Of a DNA stretch of 64,000 nucleotides, positions 11,493 through 22,302 are shown in pieces (positions within the stretch are counted from its first letter, which is position 1; each line of letters starts with the position of its first letter). The translations under genes were made by a program, and so were the position numbers. Origin of the DNA: Cavia porcellus (lineage: Eukaryota; Chordata; Mammalia; Rodentia; Caviidae); assembly GCF_034190915.1 (NCBI RefSeq), contig NW_026947544.1, forward strand, positions 3,198,001 to 3,262,000, written 5' to 3'. The notes below the pieces were generated by a model. That model was not told the origin of the DNA. It ran no database searches and saw nothing but the letters and a program-made list of their open reading frames with translations.

Positions 11493-14400
11493 TTACATTA
11501 GGGAAACTATTCGGTATTCACACATGCGAGATTGATTTATTTCACTTATGAGTATGGTCTCAAGCTGCACTGATTTATTGATAAATATCTCAATATGATC
11601 CTTCTTTATAGCTGAATACCGCAACGTTTTTAACCATTCCTCAGTTGATGGACATTTGTGTTGTTTCCAAGATCTGGCGATTACAAATTGTGCTGCTATA
11701 AACATGGGTGCACACTTATCACTGTGGTATGATGCTTTCAGTTCTTCTGGGAATATACCTAGAAGTGGAAAAGCTGGAATAAATGGGACTTCCAATCCTA
11801 GCTTTTTGAGAAATCTCCAGACTGACCTCCACAAAGGTTGCACCAGTCTACACTCCCACCAACAGTGTAGGAGAGTTCCTTTTTCCCCACACCCTCTCCA
11901 GCATTTGTTGTTGTTGGTTTTCTTGATCCTGGCCATTCTTTCAGGAGTGAGATGGTATCTCAGTGTGGTTTTAATTTGCATTTCTCTAATGACCAATGAT
12001 GAGGAACATTTTTTCATGTATTTATTTGCCATTTGTATTTCTTCATCTGAGAAGTGCGTATTCATCTCAGATGCCCATTTTTGGATTGGATCTTTGAATT
12101 TTGGGGGTCTGAGTTTTTAAAAAATTCTTTATATGTTTTAGACAAGAATCCCTTGTCTGAGACAGAGTTCATTAAAATCTTTTTCCAGTTTGTGGGTTTT
12201 CTTTTCACTGTGCTGGAGATTTCTTTTGACATGCAGAAACTTTTTAATAAGAAGTGGTCCCAGTTATTGATTCTGAGAAGTATTTCCCGGGCGGTTTGAG
12301 TCCTCTTCATGAATTCTCTACCTACTCCTATGTCTTCAAGGGTTCTACCCAATTTGTCTTTCAATAGATTTAGTGTTTCTGTTTTAATATTCAGATCTTT
12401 GACCCATTTAGATTTTAATTTAGTACATGGTGATAGACATGGGTCTCGCTTTAGTTTTCGGCAAATGCAGAGCCAGTTTTTCCAGCACCATTTATTAAAG
12501 AGACTGTCGTTCTTCCAGTGAACCTCCTTGACTCCTTTATGAAAGATAAGGTGTTTGACTGTGTTTGTAGTTGTGGTTGTATCTTCTAATCTATTCCATT
12601 GATCTTCGACTCTGTTTTGAATCCAATACCATGTTGATTTTACTACTGTTGCTTTGTAGTATGACTTCAAGTCAGGGATTCTGATGCCTCCTGCCTTGCC
12701 TTTGCTGCTAAGAATTGCCTTTGCTATTCTAGATCTCTTCTGGTTCCAGATGAAATTTAGGAGTGATTTCTCTAGATCTATAAGGTAAGTGGATGGTATT
12801 TGTATTGGGATTGCATTGAATCTGTATAACAGTTTTAGAGAATGACCATTTTCACAATGTTTGTTCTTCCTATTCATGAGCAAGGGATGTCTTTCCATTT
12901 TCTGAGATCATCTTCAATTTCTTTTTTCAGTGTATTATAATTTTCACTGTAAGTCTTTCACTTCTTTCGTAAGAGTAATTCCTAAATATTTCATTTTTTT
13001 GCTTGCTAATGTGAAGAGTGTAGTTTCTCTTACTTCCCTCTCCGTGATTTTTTTGTTCATGTATAGGAATGCTATTGATTTCTGCGTATCCCAGCCACAT
13101 TACTGAATTTATTTATTGTATCTAAGAGTCTTCCAATGGAGTTTAGGGGGTCTTCTATGTAGAGTATCATGTCATCTGCAAACAATGATAATTTAACTTC
13201 TTCATTTCCTATCTTTACCCCTTTTATTTCTCTCTCTTGCCTAATTGCTCTGGCTAGTACTTCCAGTACTATATTAAATAGGAGTGGTGATAAAGGACAT
13301 CCTTGTCTTGTGCCTGATTTTAAAGTAAAGACTTTCAATTTTTGGCCATTTAGTATGATGCTGGCTGTTGGTTTGTCATAAATGGCCTTTATTATATTGA
13401 GGTAAACACCATCTATTCCAATTTTCTGTAAAGTTCTTATCATGAATAAATGTTGGACCTTATCAAAGGCTTTTTCTGCATCTATAGAAATGATCATGTG
13501 ATTCTTACTTTTGGCTTTATTGATATGGTGGATTACATTTATTGATTTACATATGTTGAACCATCCTTGCATTCCTAGGATGAATCCCATGTGGTCATGG
13601 TGTATAATCTTCTTGATGATTTGCTGGATCCTATTTTCCAATATTTTATTGAGGATTTTTGCAACTGTGTTCATTACGGAGATTGGTCTATAGCTCTCTT
13701 TTTTAGTTGGGTCTTTCTCAGGTTTTGGTACTAGAGTAATGTTTGCTTCCAGGAATGACTTAGGAAGTATTGCTTCCCTTTCAATTTCATTGAATAGTTT
13801 GAGGAGTGTCAGCATTAGGTCTTCTTTGTATTTCTTGTAGAATTCTGCAGTGAATCCATCTGGGCCTGGGCTCTTCTTGGTAGGTAAGGACTTAATTACA
13901 TTTTCAATTTCACTAGCAGAGATTGGGTTATTCAACAGTTTTACATCCTCTTGATCTATCTTTGGTACTTCATATGCTTCTAAGAATCTGTCTATTTCTT
14001 CTGTGTTATCAAACTTTTGAGAGTAGAGGTTTTCAAAATAGGTGTTGATGATCTTCTGTATTTCTATTGGGTCTGTAGTGATTTCACCTTTTTCATTTCT
14101 TATTGCATGAATTTGAGCTTTTTCTTCCCTCTTTTTTATAAGGTTTGCTAGGGGCTTATCGATTTTATTTATTCTTTCAAATAACCAACTTTTTGATTCA
14201 TTGATTCTTTGGATTGTTTTCTTAGTCTCTATTGCATTGATTTGTGCTCTCACTTTTATATTTTCCTCTCTTCTTTTGGCTTTGGGCTTGACTTGCTCTT
14301 CTTTTTCTAGCTGTTTGAGGTGTAGCATCAAGTTATTTATTTGTATTCGTTCTGTTTTCCTGATGTGGGAACTCAGTGCAATAAATTTTCCTCTAAGGAC

Positions 14401-15307
14401 GGTTTTCATTGCATCCCACAAATTCCTGTAAGTTGTATCTGCATTTTCATTTTCTTTTAGGCATTGTTTAATTTCTTCTTTAATTTTTTCTGTGACCCAC
14501 TGATTACTCAAGAGTGTGTTATTCAGTTTCCATGTGTTTGTGGGATTTTTGCAGTATCTTTTATCATTAATTTCTAATTTCAGAGCGCTATGATCTGATA
14601 ACATGCAAGGGATGATTTCAGCTCTTTTGCACTTGTTTAAATATGTTCTGTGAGCTAATATATGGTCTATTTTAGAGAATGATCAATGTACTGCTGAGAA
14701 GAATGTATATTCTGATGCTGTTGGGTGGAACATTCTGTATATGTCTATCGAATCCATTTGTTCACAGGGGTGATTCAGTTCTGTTATTTCCTTGCTCATT
14801 TTCTGTCTAGCTGATCTGTCTCTTGGTGTCAATGGCGTATTAAGGTCTCCTGTTACAATTGTGTTACTGATAATTTGAGTTTTAATTTCTGTTAATAGTT
14901 GTTTTATATAACTGGTTGCTCTGGAGTTTGGTGCATATATATTTAAAATAGTTATCTCTTCCTCTTGGAGTTTTCCCCTTACGAGTATGTAGTGATCTTC
15001 TTTGTCCTTTATGATCATTGTTGGTTTAAAGTTCACATTGTCTGCAAACAGAATGGATACTCCTGCTTTTTTTTTTCCTTTTGATTCCTGCTGCATGAAG
15101 TATTGTTTTCCATCCTTAGACTTTCATTCTGTGAGTATCCTTCTGGGTTAGATGGGTTTCCTGTAAACAGCATATGGTTGGATTTTGTTTCTTGATCCAT
15201 TCTGCTAGTCTGTTTCTTTTGATTGGTGCATTGAGACCATTTACATTAATGGTTATTATTGTTAAATGCTGGTTTATTGTTGACATGTTATCTCTCTGCT
15301 GTTGCAT
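11493..15307 (-). pseudogene. L1-A ORF2 (endonuclease-reverse transcriptase), broken
   Basis: This reads as the L1 ORF2 protein, which nicks target DNA and copies L1 RNA. The start is near 15298 (MSTINQHLTI). The endonuclease shows INVNGLNAPIKR, the catalytic-type CLQETHLT, GDLNTPL and, at the start of the next open piece, SDHSALK. The RT domain in 14604-13072 contains [12 protein letters not shown] and the catalytic [12 protein letters not shown]. The C-terminal cysteine motif [18 protein letters not shown] lies in 12065-11493. Breaks: a stop after HRMKV (~15117), a one-base shift in an A-run near 15070, a stop near 14681, a break near 13072, and a shift near 12062. It cannot make an intact protein. 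Confidence 0.93.
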
Positions 15308-15489
15308 CTTTATCTTTTTGTTCCGTTTAATTATCGGCTTTTCTTAGTGGTTTTTTCTTTGTGTATCTAAACTGTCTTTCAATAGTTTTTGCAGTGTTGG
15401 TTTCATGTTCATGAAGTTCTTCAGCTGTTCTTTGTCATGGAAGTATCGTGTTTCACCGTCAATTTTGAATGATAGTTTTTCAGGATACA

Positions 15490-16124
15490 TCAGTCTAGGT
15501 TGGAAATCATTTTTTTTAGGATCTGGAATACTTCACTCCATGCTCTTCTTGACTTTATTGTTTGTGCTGAGAAGTGTGCTGTGATTCTGATAGGTTTTCC
15601 TTTATAAGTGATCTGTCTTTTCTCTCTGACAGCTTTTAATAATCTATTCTTGTGTTGGATTTCTGGGATGGTGATTATTATATGTCTGGGTGTAGTTTTA
15701 TTTTGGTTATGACTATTTGGAGTTCTATATGCTTCACTGATCCTGATGTCAGTTTCTGAACTCATGCTTGGGAAATTTTCAGTTATTACTTCTCTAAATA
15801 TCCTCTTGACATCCTCTATGTTGTCTCCTTCTTTTTCATTAATCCCTATCTTCTTATGTTATTTTTCTTTGCATTGTCTTGAAGTTGTTGGATTTTTGTT
15901 TCCTGATTCCTTGTTATTTTTAAAAGATCTTTCCTTTCATGTTCACTAGCTGCAATCCTGTCTTCAAGGTCTGAAATTCTATCTTCACTTTCATTAAGGC
16001 AATTTTTACAACTTTCAATGGAGTTTTTTATTTCCTCTATATCTTTGTGCATCTGCATTATGTATTCTGTTTGTTTCTTATATTGCTCTTCTAGGGATTC
16101 TATCTTTTTGTTTAGTTCCTCCAA
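15490..16124 (-). pseudogene. L1-A ORF1 (RNA-binding protein), broken
   Basis: Two open pieces. 16124-15846 has a heptad-rich coiled coil (MEELNKKIESLEEQYKK, then EDRISDLEDRI), as in the ORF1p trimerisation domain. 15765-15490 has the RRM/C-terminal part (PRHIIITIPEIQHKN, then YKGKPIRITAHFSAQT). The frames do not join, so there is at least one frameshift between 15846 and 15765, and the end is altered. Confidence 0.88.
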
Positions 16125-16634
16125 TTTTTAAACTGTGTTTTCTTTAGATATTTTCAGAATCTCTTTCCTTTTTTTATTATTTCTTCTTTTACGTGGGAGA
16201 TTATTTCGAGTTTGAATTTCTTTAAAGCTTCCTGGAGTTGCTTGTTAATTTCAGTAGCTATTCCTGTCTGATATTTGAGGTGAATGGCATATATTTTCTT
16301 CTATATACATTGCTTCTAGGGTTTCGTGAGATGGGCTGGAGGTTTGAGGTAACTTGGTCTTCTGTTTTGTCATTTTCCTATATTTCTGTGTTTCAAGTGT
16401 TAGTTGAAAGCTTCCTCAGGGTCTGTTGGAAATCTCCTTCTATGTTTGCAGCTCCTGAGAATCTGGCACCCATTATCAAAAGCCACTGGGCCTGCAGAAC
16501 CAATGGCACTCTTCTGCCTGTTTAGAACTCCATAGTTCCAGATAAGCTGGGCCTCAGGGACATTGTGTGGCCACCTGCTTATTGGAAGCTCCACAGCTCT
16601 CCAAGCACAGTCGGGATGGGGAGGCAGATGTAGG

Positions 16635-16727
16635 TTTTTTTTTTTTTTAATCGGTACCGGGGATTGAACTCATGACCGCCTGCTTGCAAGGCAGGTGCTT
16701 ATGCCACTGAGCTAAATCCCCAGCCCC
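16635..16727 (-). mobile_element. ID-like SINE fused to the L1-A 5' end
   Basis: A complete SINE on the minus strand, from its first G (16727) to a 14-base poly(A) (T on plus, 16635-16648). Its 5' end abuts the 15-base TSD exactly. Its 3' poly(A) abuts L1 5' UTR sequence with no TSD between them. SINE and L1 therefore entered as one cDNA, most simply by a template switch from L1 RNA to SINE RNA during target-primed reverse transcription. Confidence 0.93.
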
Positions 16728-16742
16728 ACTATCTGTATTTCT
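16728..16742. repeat. TSD, 5' side of the SINE-L1 insertion
   Basis: 'actatctgtatttct', a perfect copy of 10305-10319, immediately outside the SINE 5' end. Confidence 0.95.
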
Positions 16743-17700
16743 GAAGCTTATGCCCTTCATTTTGGGGAAGATGATTTGGGTCCCTGGCAGAGTTACAGGG
16801 CTGTATACTATAGGTGGGCTATACACAAATTTAATTATTCACTTGTAAGTATGTCCCCCAGGAGATTCCTTCTGGGAAAAGAGCAAATTTGGCATGAGAT
16901 TTACTTTTCCCATTATGTCTCTTGTATCACATCTTCAGAAGACTTGTCTACTGTTACACGATTAGGTAGTGGCCTCAATACTCCCAATCCAAGACCTATA
17001 ATCAATGAAAACAATCTAGACCTTTATGGAGAATAACCCTATCCTAGCTTTTTATGCTTGATGACTTCAGACTATGTATGTGCAGCTGGTAAATGGAGGA
17101 AACGTGCAAGCAGTATCATGAAGTCATAATTATGTAAAGATAAATACCTGTGTCATTGATAGGAAAGACAGAGTGGCACCAAAATACGTTCTCATGTGTT
17201 AAATATAATCTAGACCCTTTAAATTGCATCACCATCTTTCTAGTACCTCCACAGTAGTGATCAGAGGCAGGATGCCTAGGGGTTTTCTTCCATTCAGTCT
17301 CATGGAGCTTTGGTATCATTTGCTTATCTCTGTCTTGTTTGGTACTTTAATTAAGCAACATAGCAAGTAACCCAGGAGAACAATTGGATTAATTATAGCA
17401 GTAATGACCTCTTTAATGCTTTGCAATTGGATTAATTATAGCAGTAATAATCTCTTTAATGCTTTTGATAGCAAGCACAGCTATTGCACAGTAAGCACAG
17501 TAAGCACAGACATTTGCTCAGTCTATACAACGAGCACACTTTGCAGGCAGTTGACAAGAACTGCTATTGAGAGAAGGAAAATTCAGGAGCAAATTGGCAT
17601 AAAATTGCAAACCCAAGTTAGCGTCTTACTGAACTATGCCCTTTGAGGGGAGGCCAGAGTCCAGGAATGTTGTCTGTGTAATGCCATACAAATCATGAAT
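16743..17700 (+). pseudogene. env: ERV-A env, surface end to transmembrane subunit
   Basis: This continues ERV-A env after the SINE-L1 insertion. The open piece 16776-17036 (86 codons) is surface-subunit sequence related to ERV-D env at 36606-36340. The piece ending at 17646 follows the fusion-peptide region and reads CRQLTRTAIERRKIQEQIG, resembling the ERV-D transmembrane ectodomain (NWTRTANDMENSERLR). A 43-base tandem duplication (17377-17462 region) shifts the frame. No cytoplasmic end or 3' LTR was recognised. Confidence 0.7.
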
Positions 17701-18731
17701 GAATAAATATATGGAAAAAGAAAACTTTCCACCATGAGGTTTAAAGTAAACAAGGCAAAATGGACTATTGAAACAGAGAAAGGAACAAGACTATTGGGTA
17801 ACACTGGCCTGTAGTTCCAGATGTTTGAGAGACTGAGGTAAGAAAAAGAAGGACAACGATGCTGCCTATATACTGGTATGGGTATTTGCCATTTCTTAAA
17901 TAATTTATATACAGTGTGTCATATCTTTTATAATAAAATCTTTAATTTGAATGTATTCTGATATGTATATGAATAGTGCAAGAGATCTCCAAATGAATGG
18001 ATGCCACAGTCTCTCAGATTTGTTCATGTACCTTAATTCTCTCCAGTGTCTGAAACAAAGGAGGCCATTCATTTTGGAACAAAGAAAACAAGAATTTCTT
18101 CAAAAATAGTTGTGTAAAAGTGGACGCTTCAAGAAAAGACACTACAAATTTTCTTCAAATTATCATCTTATGGAGTATAGCTGGGAAGGACATTTTATAG
18201 AGTAAAAGTATGAAGAAGAATGAAAAGCTTTGTCTGGCTCTCAATTTTGAGGACCTTCATGTGTCATATCATTGGTCTTACTACCTGATATTGTTTAGTA
18301 CATTGGCTCCATCAAGTATAGCTGGAGAACAATCCAAAAGACCAGGATGCTTGAGGTAAAAAATGTAAGAGTACAGCCTTAAGTGAAACATGAAAGGTAG
18401 TCAAAGTCAGGAGGCACATGACTGCTAAACATTGGAAAAGGGCAATTTGGTTTATGGCAATCATGCAAAAGAAATGCAAGAGAATAAAAATAAAACAAAA
18501 AATATGTAAGATACTCTTTTATACTATCTCTTTTGTTCTACCGTATTTAATTTTTTAGTAGTTATTGTTTTCTCCTTCAGGCCCACGGTAACCTTCTCTG
18601 CTGACAGAACATGTCCCACATGGGAAGAGATGTGGCATGTGAATATTGTTAGGGAAATAATATCCTTCTTGGCAAATTGAAGCAATATCAGAGCTTTAGA
18701 AAGGCTGATTGTTAGCTTGGGTTTATGTGTC
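17701..18731. other. Unassigned sequence with a B1-like fragment
   Basis: 'ggcctgtagttccagatg' followed by 'gagagactgaggtaag' at about 17810-17850 looks like a short 7SL-type SINE piece. The rest is unrecognised and may include the ERV-A 3' end. Confidence 0.4.
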
Positions 18732-18747
18732 AGTCATTGTCATATCT
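18732..18747. repeat. TSD, left copy
   Basis: 'agtcattgtcatatct' is identical to 19370-19385 and flanks the 622-base retroposed element. Confidence 0.93.
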
Positions 18748-19369
18748 GAGAACTCCCAAGATCCAGCCATGGTGGGACTCAAGCAGCTTATTTACCCACC
18801 CTCCTGGTAAGTGCCTGGGACAAGGGCCAGGAGGAGACCCAGTACTCCTGAGACCCTGCCATGGTGGGACTCATGCAGCTTATTCACCTGCCCTGTTGGT
18901 AAGCGCCTGCCTTGTGGGCCTGGAGGAGAACCATTACCTGTGAGCCTACTGCCACATGGGCTGAAAATCAAGCACCCTTTCCCCAGCCACCCCCTCCCCC
19001 TCTAGCTACTGAAGATACATGTCTCAGTATCTCTTGGGAGGATAACCATGTGCAGAATAACAAATATGGGGGATTTCCCTCTATCTTCTGTTTGAAGGCA
19101 TAGGTTGTTTTCACTGTTCTGTTATGTTTCTTTAGCTCTATCCAGTATTCTCAGTTGGTTTTATAATTTTCTATTTTTGGTTTGATTTTGCTATACCTAA
19201 TTGACTGGACAACTATTGTGAAGTTAAAGAAATGCACCATAGCACATATTACTACTACCCCAGTATCCTACTGTGAAATTCTGCACCAATTTCACTACAT
19301 TGTCTTGATTGGCTTTGTTCTGTCTTGTGCTGTTGTGTTTTTACTACTTTCAAAATAAAATTTTTAAAA
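18748..19369 (+). mobile_element. Compact retroposon with tandem 92-base monomers
   Basis: A 622-base insertion between perfect 16-base TSDs, ending 'caaaataaaatttttaaaaa' (poly(A) signal and short tail). These are hallmarks of L1-driven retroposition of a pol II transcript. The 5' part is GC-rich with two tandem units starting near 18753 and 18845 (each with 'ccatggtgggactca.gcagctta' and 'tggtaag.gcctg') and a third degenerate unit near 18939. The 3' part is AT-rich, non-coding and unrecognised. It lacks L1 ORFs. It could be a non-autonomous element built from an L1-like monomeric promoter plus a tail, or a processed non-coding RNA. Confidence 0.75.
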
Positions 19370-19385
19370 AGTCATTGTCATATCT
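19370..19385. repeat. TSD, right copy
   Basis: 'agtcattgtcatatct', a perfect match to 18732-18747, directly after the poly(A) tail. Confidence 0.93.
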
Positions 19386-22014
19386 AATACTTGCTATTTG
19401 GTAGTTACTGGCTCAATATTTATAATGTTGGTGTGCAATACCAATAAAAAATAGTATGGATATTATGTAAGCCATAAGGGCTGAGCTCTTCTAAATTTGT
19501 GCAGTAGCCTAACTAAAAAGCCTAGTGATTCCCCATAATTAAAGAAAGTCAGTATTTCTCTGGGAAATGTCCAATTCACATTCACTTATGATGTATTAAT
19601 AATGTAGTAAGGTACTTCTGGTTTGGGCCATTAAGGAGAAAACACATGATTTATCAAAGTTAACACTAAGAATTAGTTTAAAACAGCTTTAGATTTTTTT
19701 AAAAACAAATACAACAGGAAAGTAAACACCTTAAATAGAGTTTACAGACAGTAGGCTTAGTTACTTTACCAACTAAGGAAACTAAATAAAGATTTCCCAG
19801 TAAGTAATCAAAGAAATCTGGCATTAGTATTCAGTGACTGACACAGTGTGTGATGGTCTTAGTGACATATTCCAAGTTGGTGAGTATGTAGACCAAGACA
19901 TTCAGCACTATTCCCAATGATAAAAGGAAAAACAGACACATTCCCTAATATTAACAGAAAACTTGTGCTTGGGGAGTGTAATTTCAAGCCATCAAACACA
20001 GAAGAGTGAGAAAGAATAGACACGGTGTTACCTGTGTGGGAGACCATGAAGATGGAACACAAAAAGAGTCTCATTAAGGTTGTATTTCTTGACATTGTTT
20101 ATCTTTGGTCTAACTAGTGTTTCATATCTTGCTTAACATTTGCCAAGGAGTAGAGCCACCTAGAAACACAGAGGTGATGTTAAACTCTCAGAGTAATGGT
20201 GGGTTCCTGTGAGACATGGAATTAGGAAAAAAATGCCCTTTATCATTCTGGATATTACTGTTCATTTCAAATCTAGGAATCTCAGTTTTTAAAAAGGACT
20301 TTTACCAGCTCCAAGTTCTGTTCTGATCTGTTCAAGAAAACCTGTGAGATTATGGGTGTCTTTCTTCCTCTAGCAAGAATCTATGCAGGAGACATTGTTC
20401 TCAGTGGAAAAGGAAAATTGAGATGTATTCTTCACTTCAGATGAGATTGGGAAATACATGAAACTCAGCAAATATATAAATTGGTACAAAAAGTGCCAAA
20501 ATTTGTAGAAGACCTTCATCAAATTAAAACTGGAGCAATATGAATGATGAAACTGTAAAATGACAAAGCAGTGTTGCATTACTACAAAATATAATTTCAA
20601 CATACATGAACATATGGACAGCTATTTTGAAGAGAACAAGAGACATTATGACAGCTACTGTTGATTTTCATATTGTCTGATTTTGAAGGTCTGTGATGCC
20701 TTCATTACTCTGTTCTGATCAGCTCAATACTATCGTGTTTTGTATGAATTCATTGTATGTGAAGATATGGACCACTATTCAGAAGAAAACAACAAACATT
20801 ATGGTCACCACTGTAGATCTCCTGTTTTGCTTTGAAAGCCATGTCACTTACATGGTTTTCTTCTGATAGGAATTGTTCAGTTTTGTGCTTTAGTTTTATC
20901 CTCTTTAAAATAAAAATATTAAAAGACACAAAAGCAAGCACTTTTGGATAGTATTCCTCCTAATGTGAAATTTACTACCTGTGTTTTTATCACTGTTCTG
21001 TTCTTCTGATCTCTAATCAGAATCTCAGAATCACAAGGCTGCTTCTTTAGACAGCATCTCCAAATGTTCCAGTCACTTCCCATGAGCCATCTTCCAAGTC
21101 TTCTGAATCATAGAGTCATTTTCACAGCAATCATCCCACTTATGTGTTACCAAACATTTTATTTTTTAATTTTACTTTTATTTTTATTTTCTTTTTTTAA
21201 TTATTTTATTTTATTTTATTTTGTTACCTTCTTTATTTTTGGGAAATCACACACAAAAGTTGCAAGTTAAAGAAGAAAAGAAAGGATTTTGTTTATTTGC
21301 TTGCTTGCTTGCTTGCTTGCTTGTTTGCTTGTTTAACAAGCAATACTTTGCAGAGATTTCTGTCAATATTTGTCTCACTCCAAGGTAGGATGACAGGGTT
21401 TAAGGGTCATGTCAGAAGAGAAAGTGTTCATGATATGACAGGGTAGAAGCAGCAGCAACAATAACATTAAATACTCCTTTCCTGTTTATTTCATTAAGGA
21501 CGCAACATATTGGTTGGTTGCATTCATGCCAGGAGTGGTCCTTTCCACTATCATAACCCAAAAGGCTCCTCAACCATTATGTGGACAAATTTACTTATGT
21601 CAATTTACACACAACCTAGATGGAGCTGCCATCAAAATAATCACACTTATATGCTCAAAATGTACTTGGGGGACGTCTATATAGCATTCATAAGAGTCTG
21701 TTTGCATCAGTAATCTGGGTAAGAGTTGAGTATCATAATATTCAAATTTAATTTCATTCTTTCTGAAACTGTTTTCATCCGTGAAGGATGTGCTGGGTAT
21801 CCCATCTTTTCAGATGAGGGTGGGTCGTGTTTCAGATGGGTCGTGTTTTTCTCATATTCTTTAACAACATATAGCTTAGATTGGTGAAGGTAGCTTAGGA
21901 TAGAATACTGGCTTAGGGTATAAACATTGGTTTGAAACAGCTGGATTAGAAAGAAGGACACCTGAGATTTTTAAAAATATCCCTGACAACAACCTAATCT
22001 TATTCTGATCATTT
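19386..22014. other. Unassigned AT-rich region
   Basis: No recognised gene. It contains a degenerate direct repeat (about 20607-20690 and 20759-20840), an A/T-only tract at about 21165-21235 and a (gctt)n microsatellite near 21299-21334. Confidence 0.4.
21299..21334. repeat. (GCTT)n microsatellite
   Basis: About eight near-perfect 'gctt' units, the last ones interrupted by 'gttt'. Confidence 0.9.
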
Positions 22015-22024
22015 GAAAAATTCT
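22015..22024. repeat. TSD of L1-B, 5' copy
   Basis: 'gaaaaattct', matching 28407-28416. It is short and A-rich, but sits exactly at both ends of the L1. Confidence 0.75.
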
Positions 22025-22030
22025 GGGGAT

Positions 22031-22302
22031 CTCCAGCTAGCGGCACACACGGGGCCAGGGTAGACACATGACCCTCTTGAAAACCCCGTCATTCTGGCAG
22101 ACCACCTTGTGGGACTCAGGAACTCTAGCCAGTGATACGCACAGGGCTGGGTAAGACCCAGGCTCTTCCCATGACCCCATCGCAGCAGACAATCGCATGA
22201 GTCATGGGAACTCCAGCCAGTGGTACACACAGGGCCAGGCTAGACTCAGGCCCTTCCTGTGGCCCCAGCCTTCCTGGTTAACAGCCTCACAGGACCCACA
22301 AA
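22031..22302 (+). promoter_or_regulatory. L1-B 5' UTR tandem monomers (3 full units)
   Basis: Units begin 'ctccagc' or 'ctctagc' followed by 'cag.g.tac.cacag' at 22031 (92 bases), 22123 (88) and 22211 (92), with a partial fourth from 22303. Internal monomers at an L1 5' end usually act as a pol II promoter in rodents. That role is inferred from position, not shown. Confidence 0.8.

Larger units (their letters stand above)
10320..16634 (-). mobile_element. L1-A, nearly full-length L1 (minus strand)
   Basis: A LINE-1 of about 6.3 kb in reverse orientation: short poly(A) at 10320, 3' UTR to about 11.49 kb, ORF2 at 11493-15307, ORF1 at about 15490-16124, and 5' UTR to 16634. The 5' end is fused to an ID-like SINE, and the pair shares one TSD. 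The 5' UTR here resembles the 217-base monomer seen at 45044-45315 ('tttagaactcca', 'ccaagca...ggatgggga') but stops partway through it. ORFs carry a handful of breaks, so the element is fairly young but dead. Confidence 0.92.
16510..17533. repeat. Right arm of the ~1-kb inverted repeat
   Basis: This is the reverse complement of 1-1026. It contains the L1-A 5' UTR end, the SINE, the TSD and ERV-A env in their natural context, since L1-A continues to the left and env to the right. This is therefore the parental copy and the left arm the derived one. Confidence 0.95.

Noticed and set aside
11656..12120. 154-codon plus-strand frame
   Set aside because: It is antisense to L1-A ORF2, whose minus-strand frame has the conserved cysteine motif and family features.
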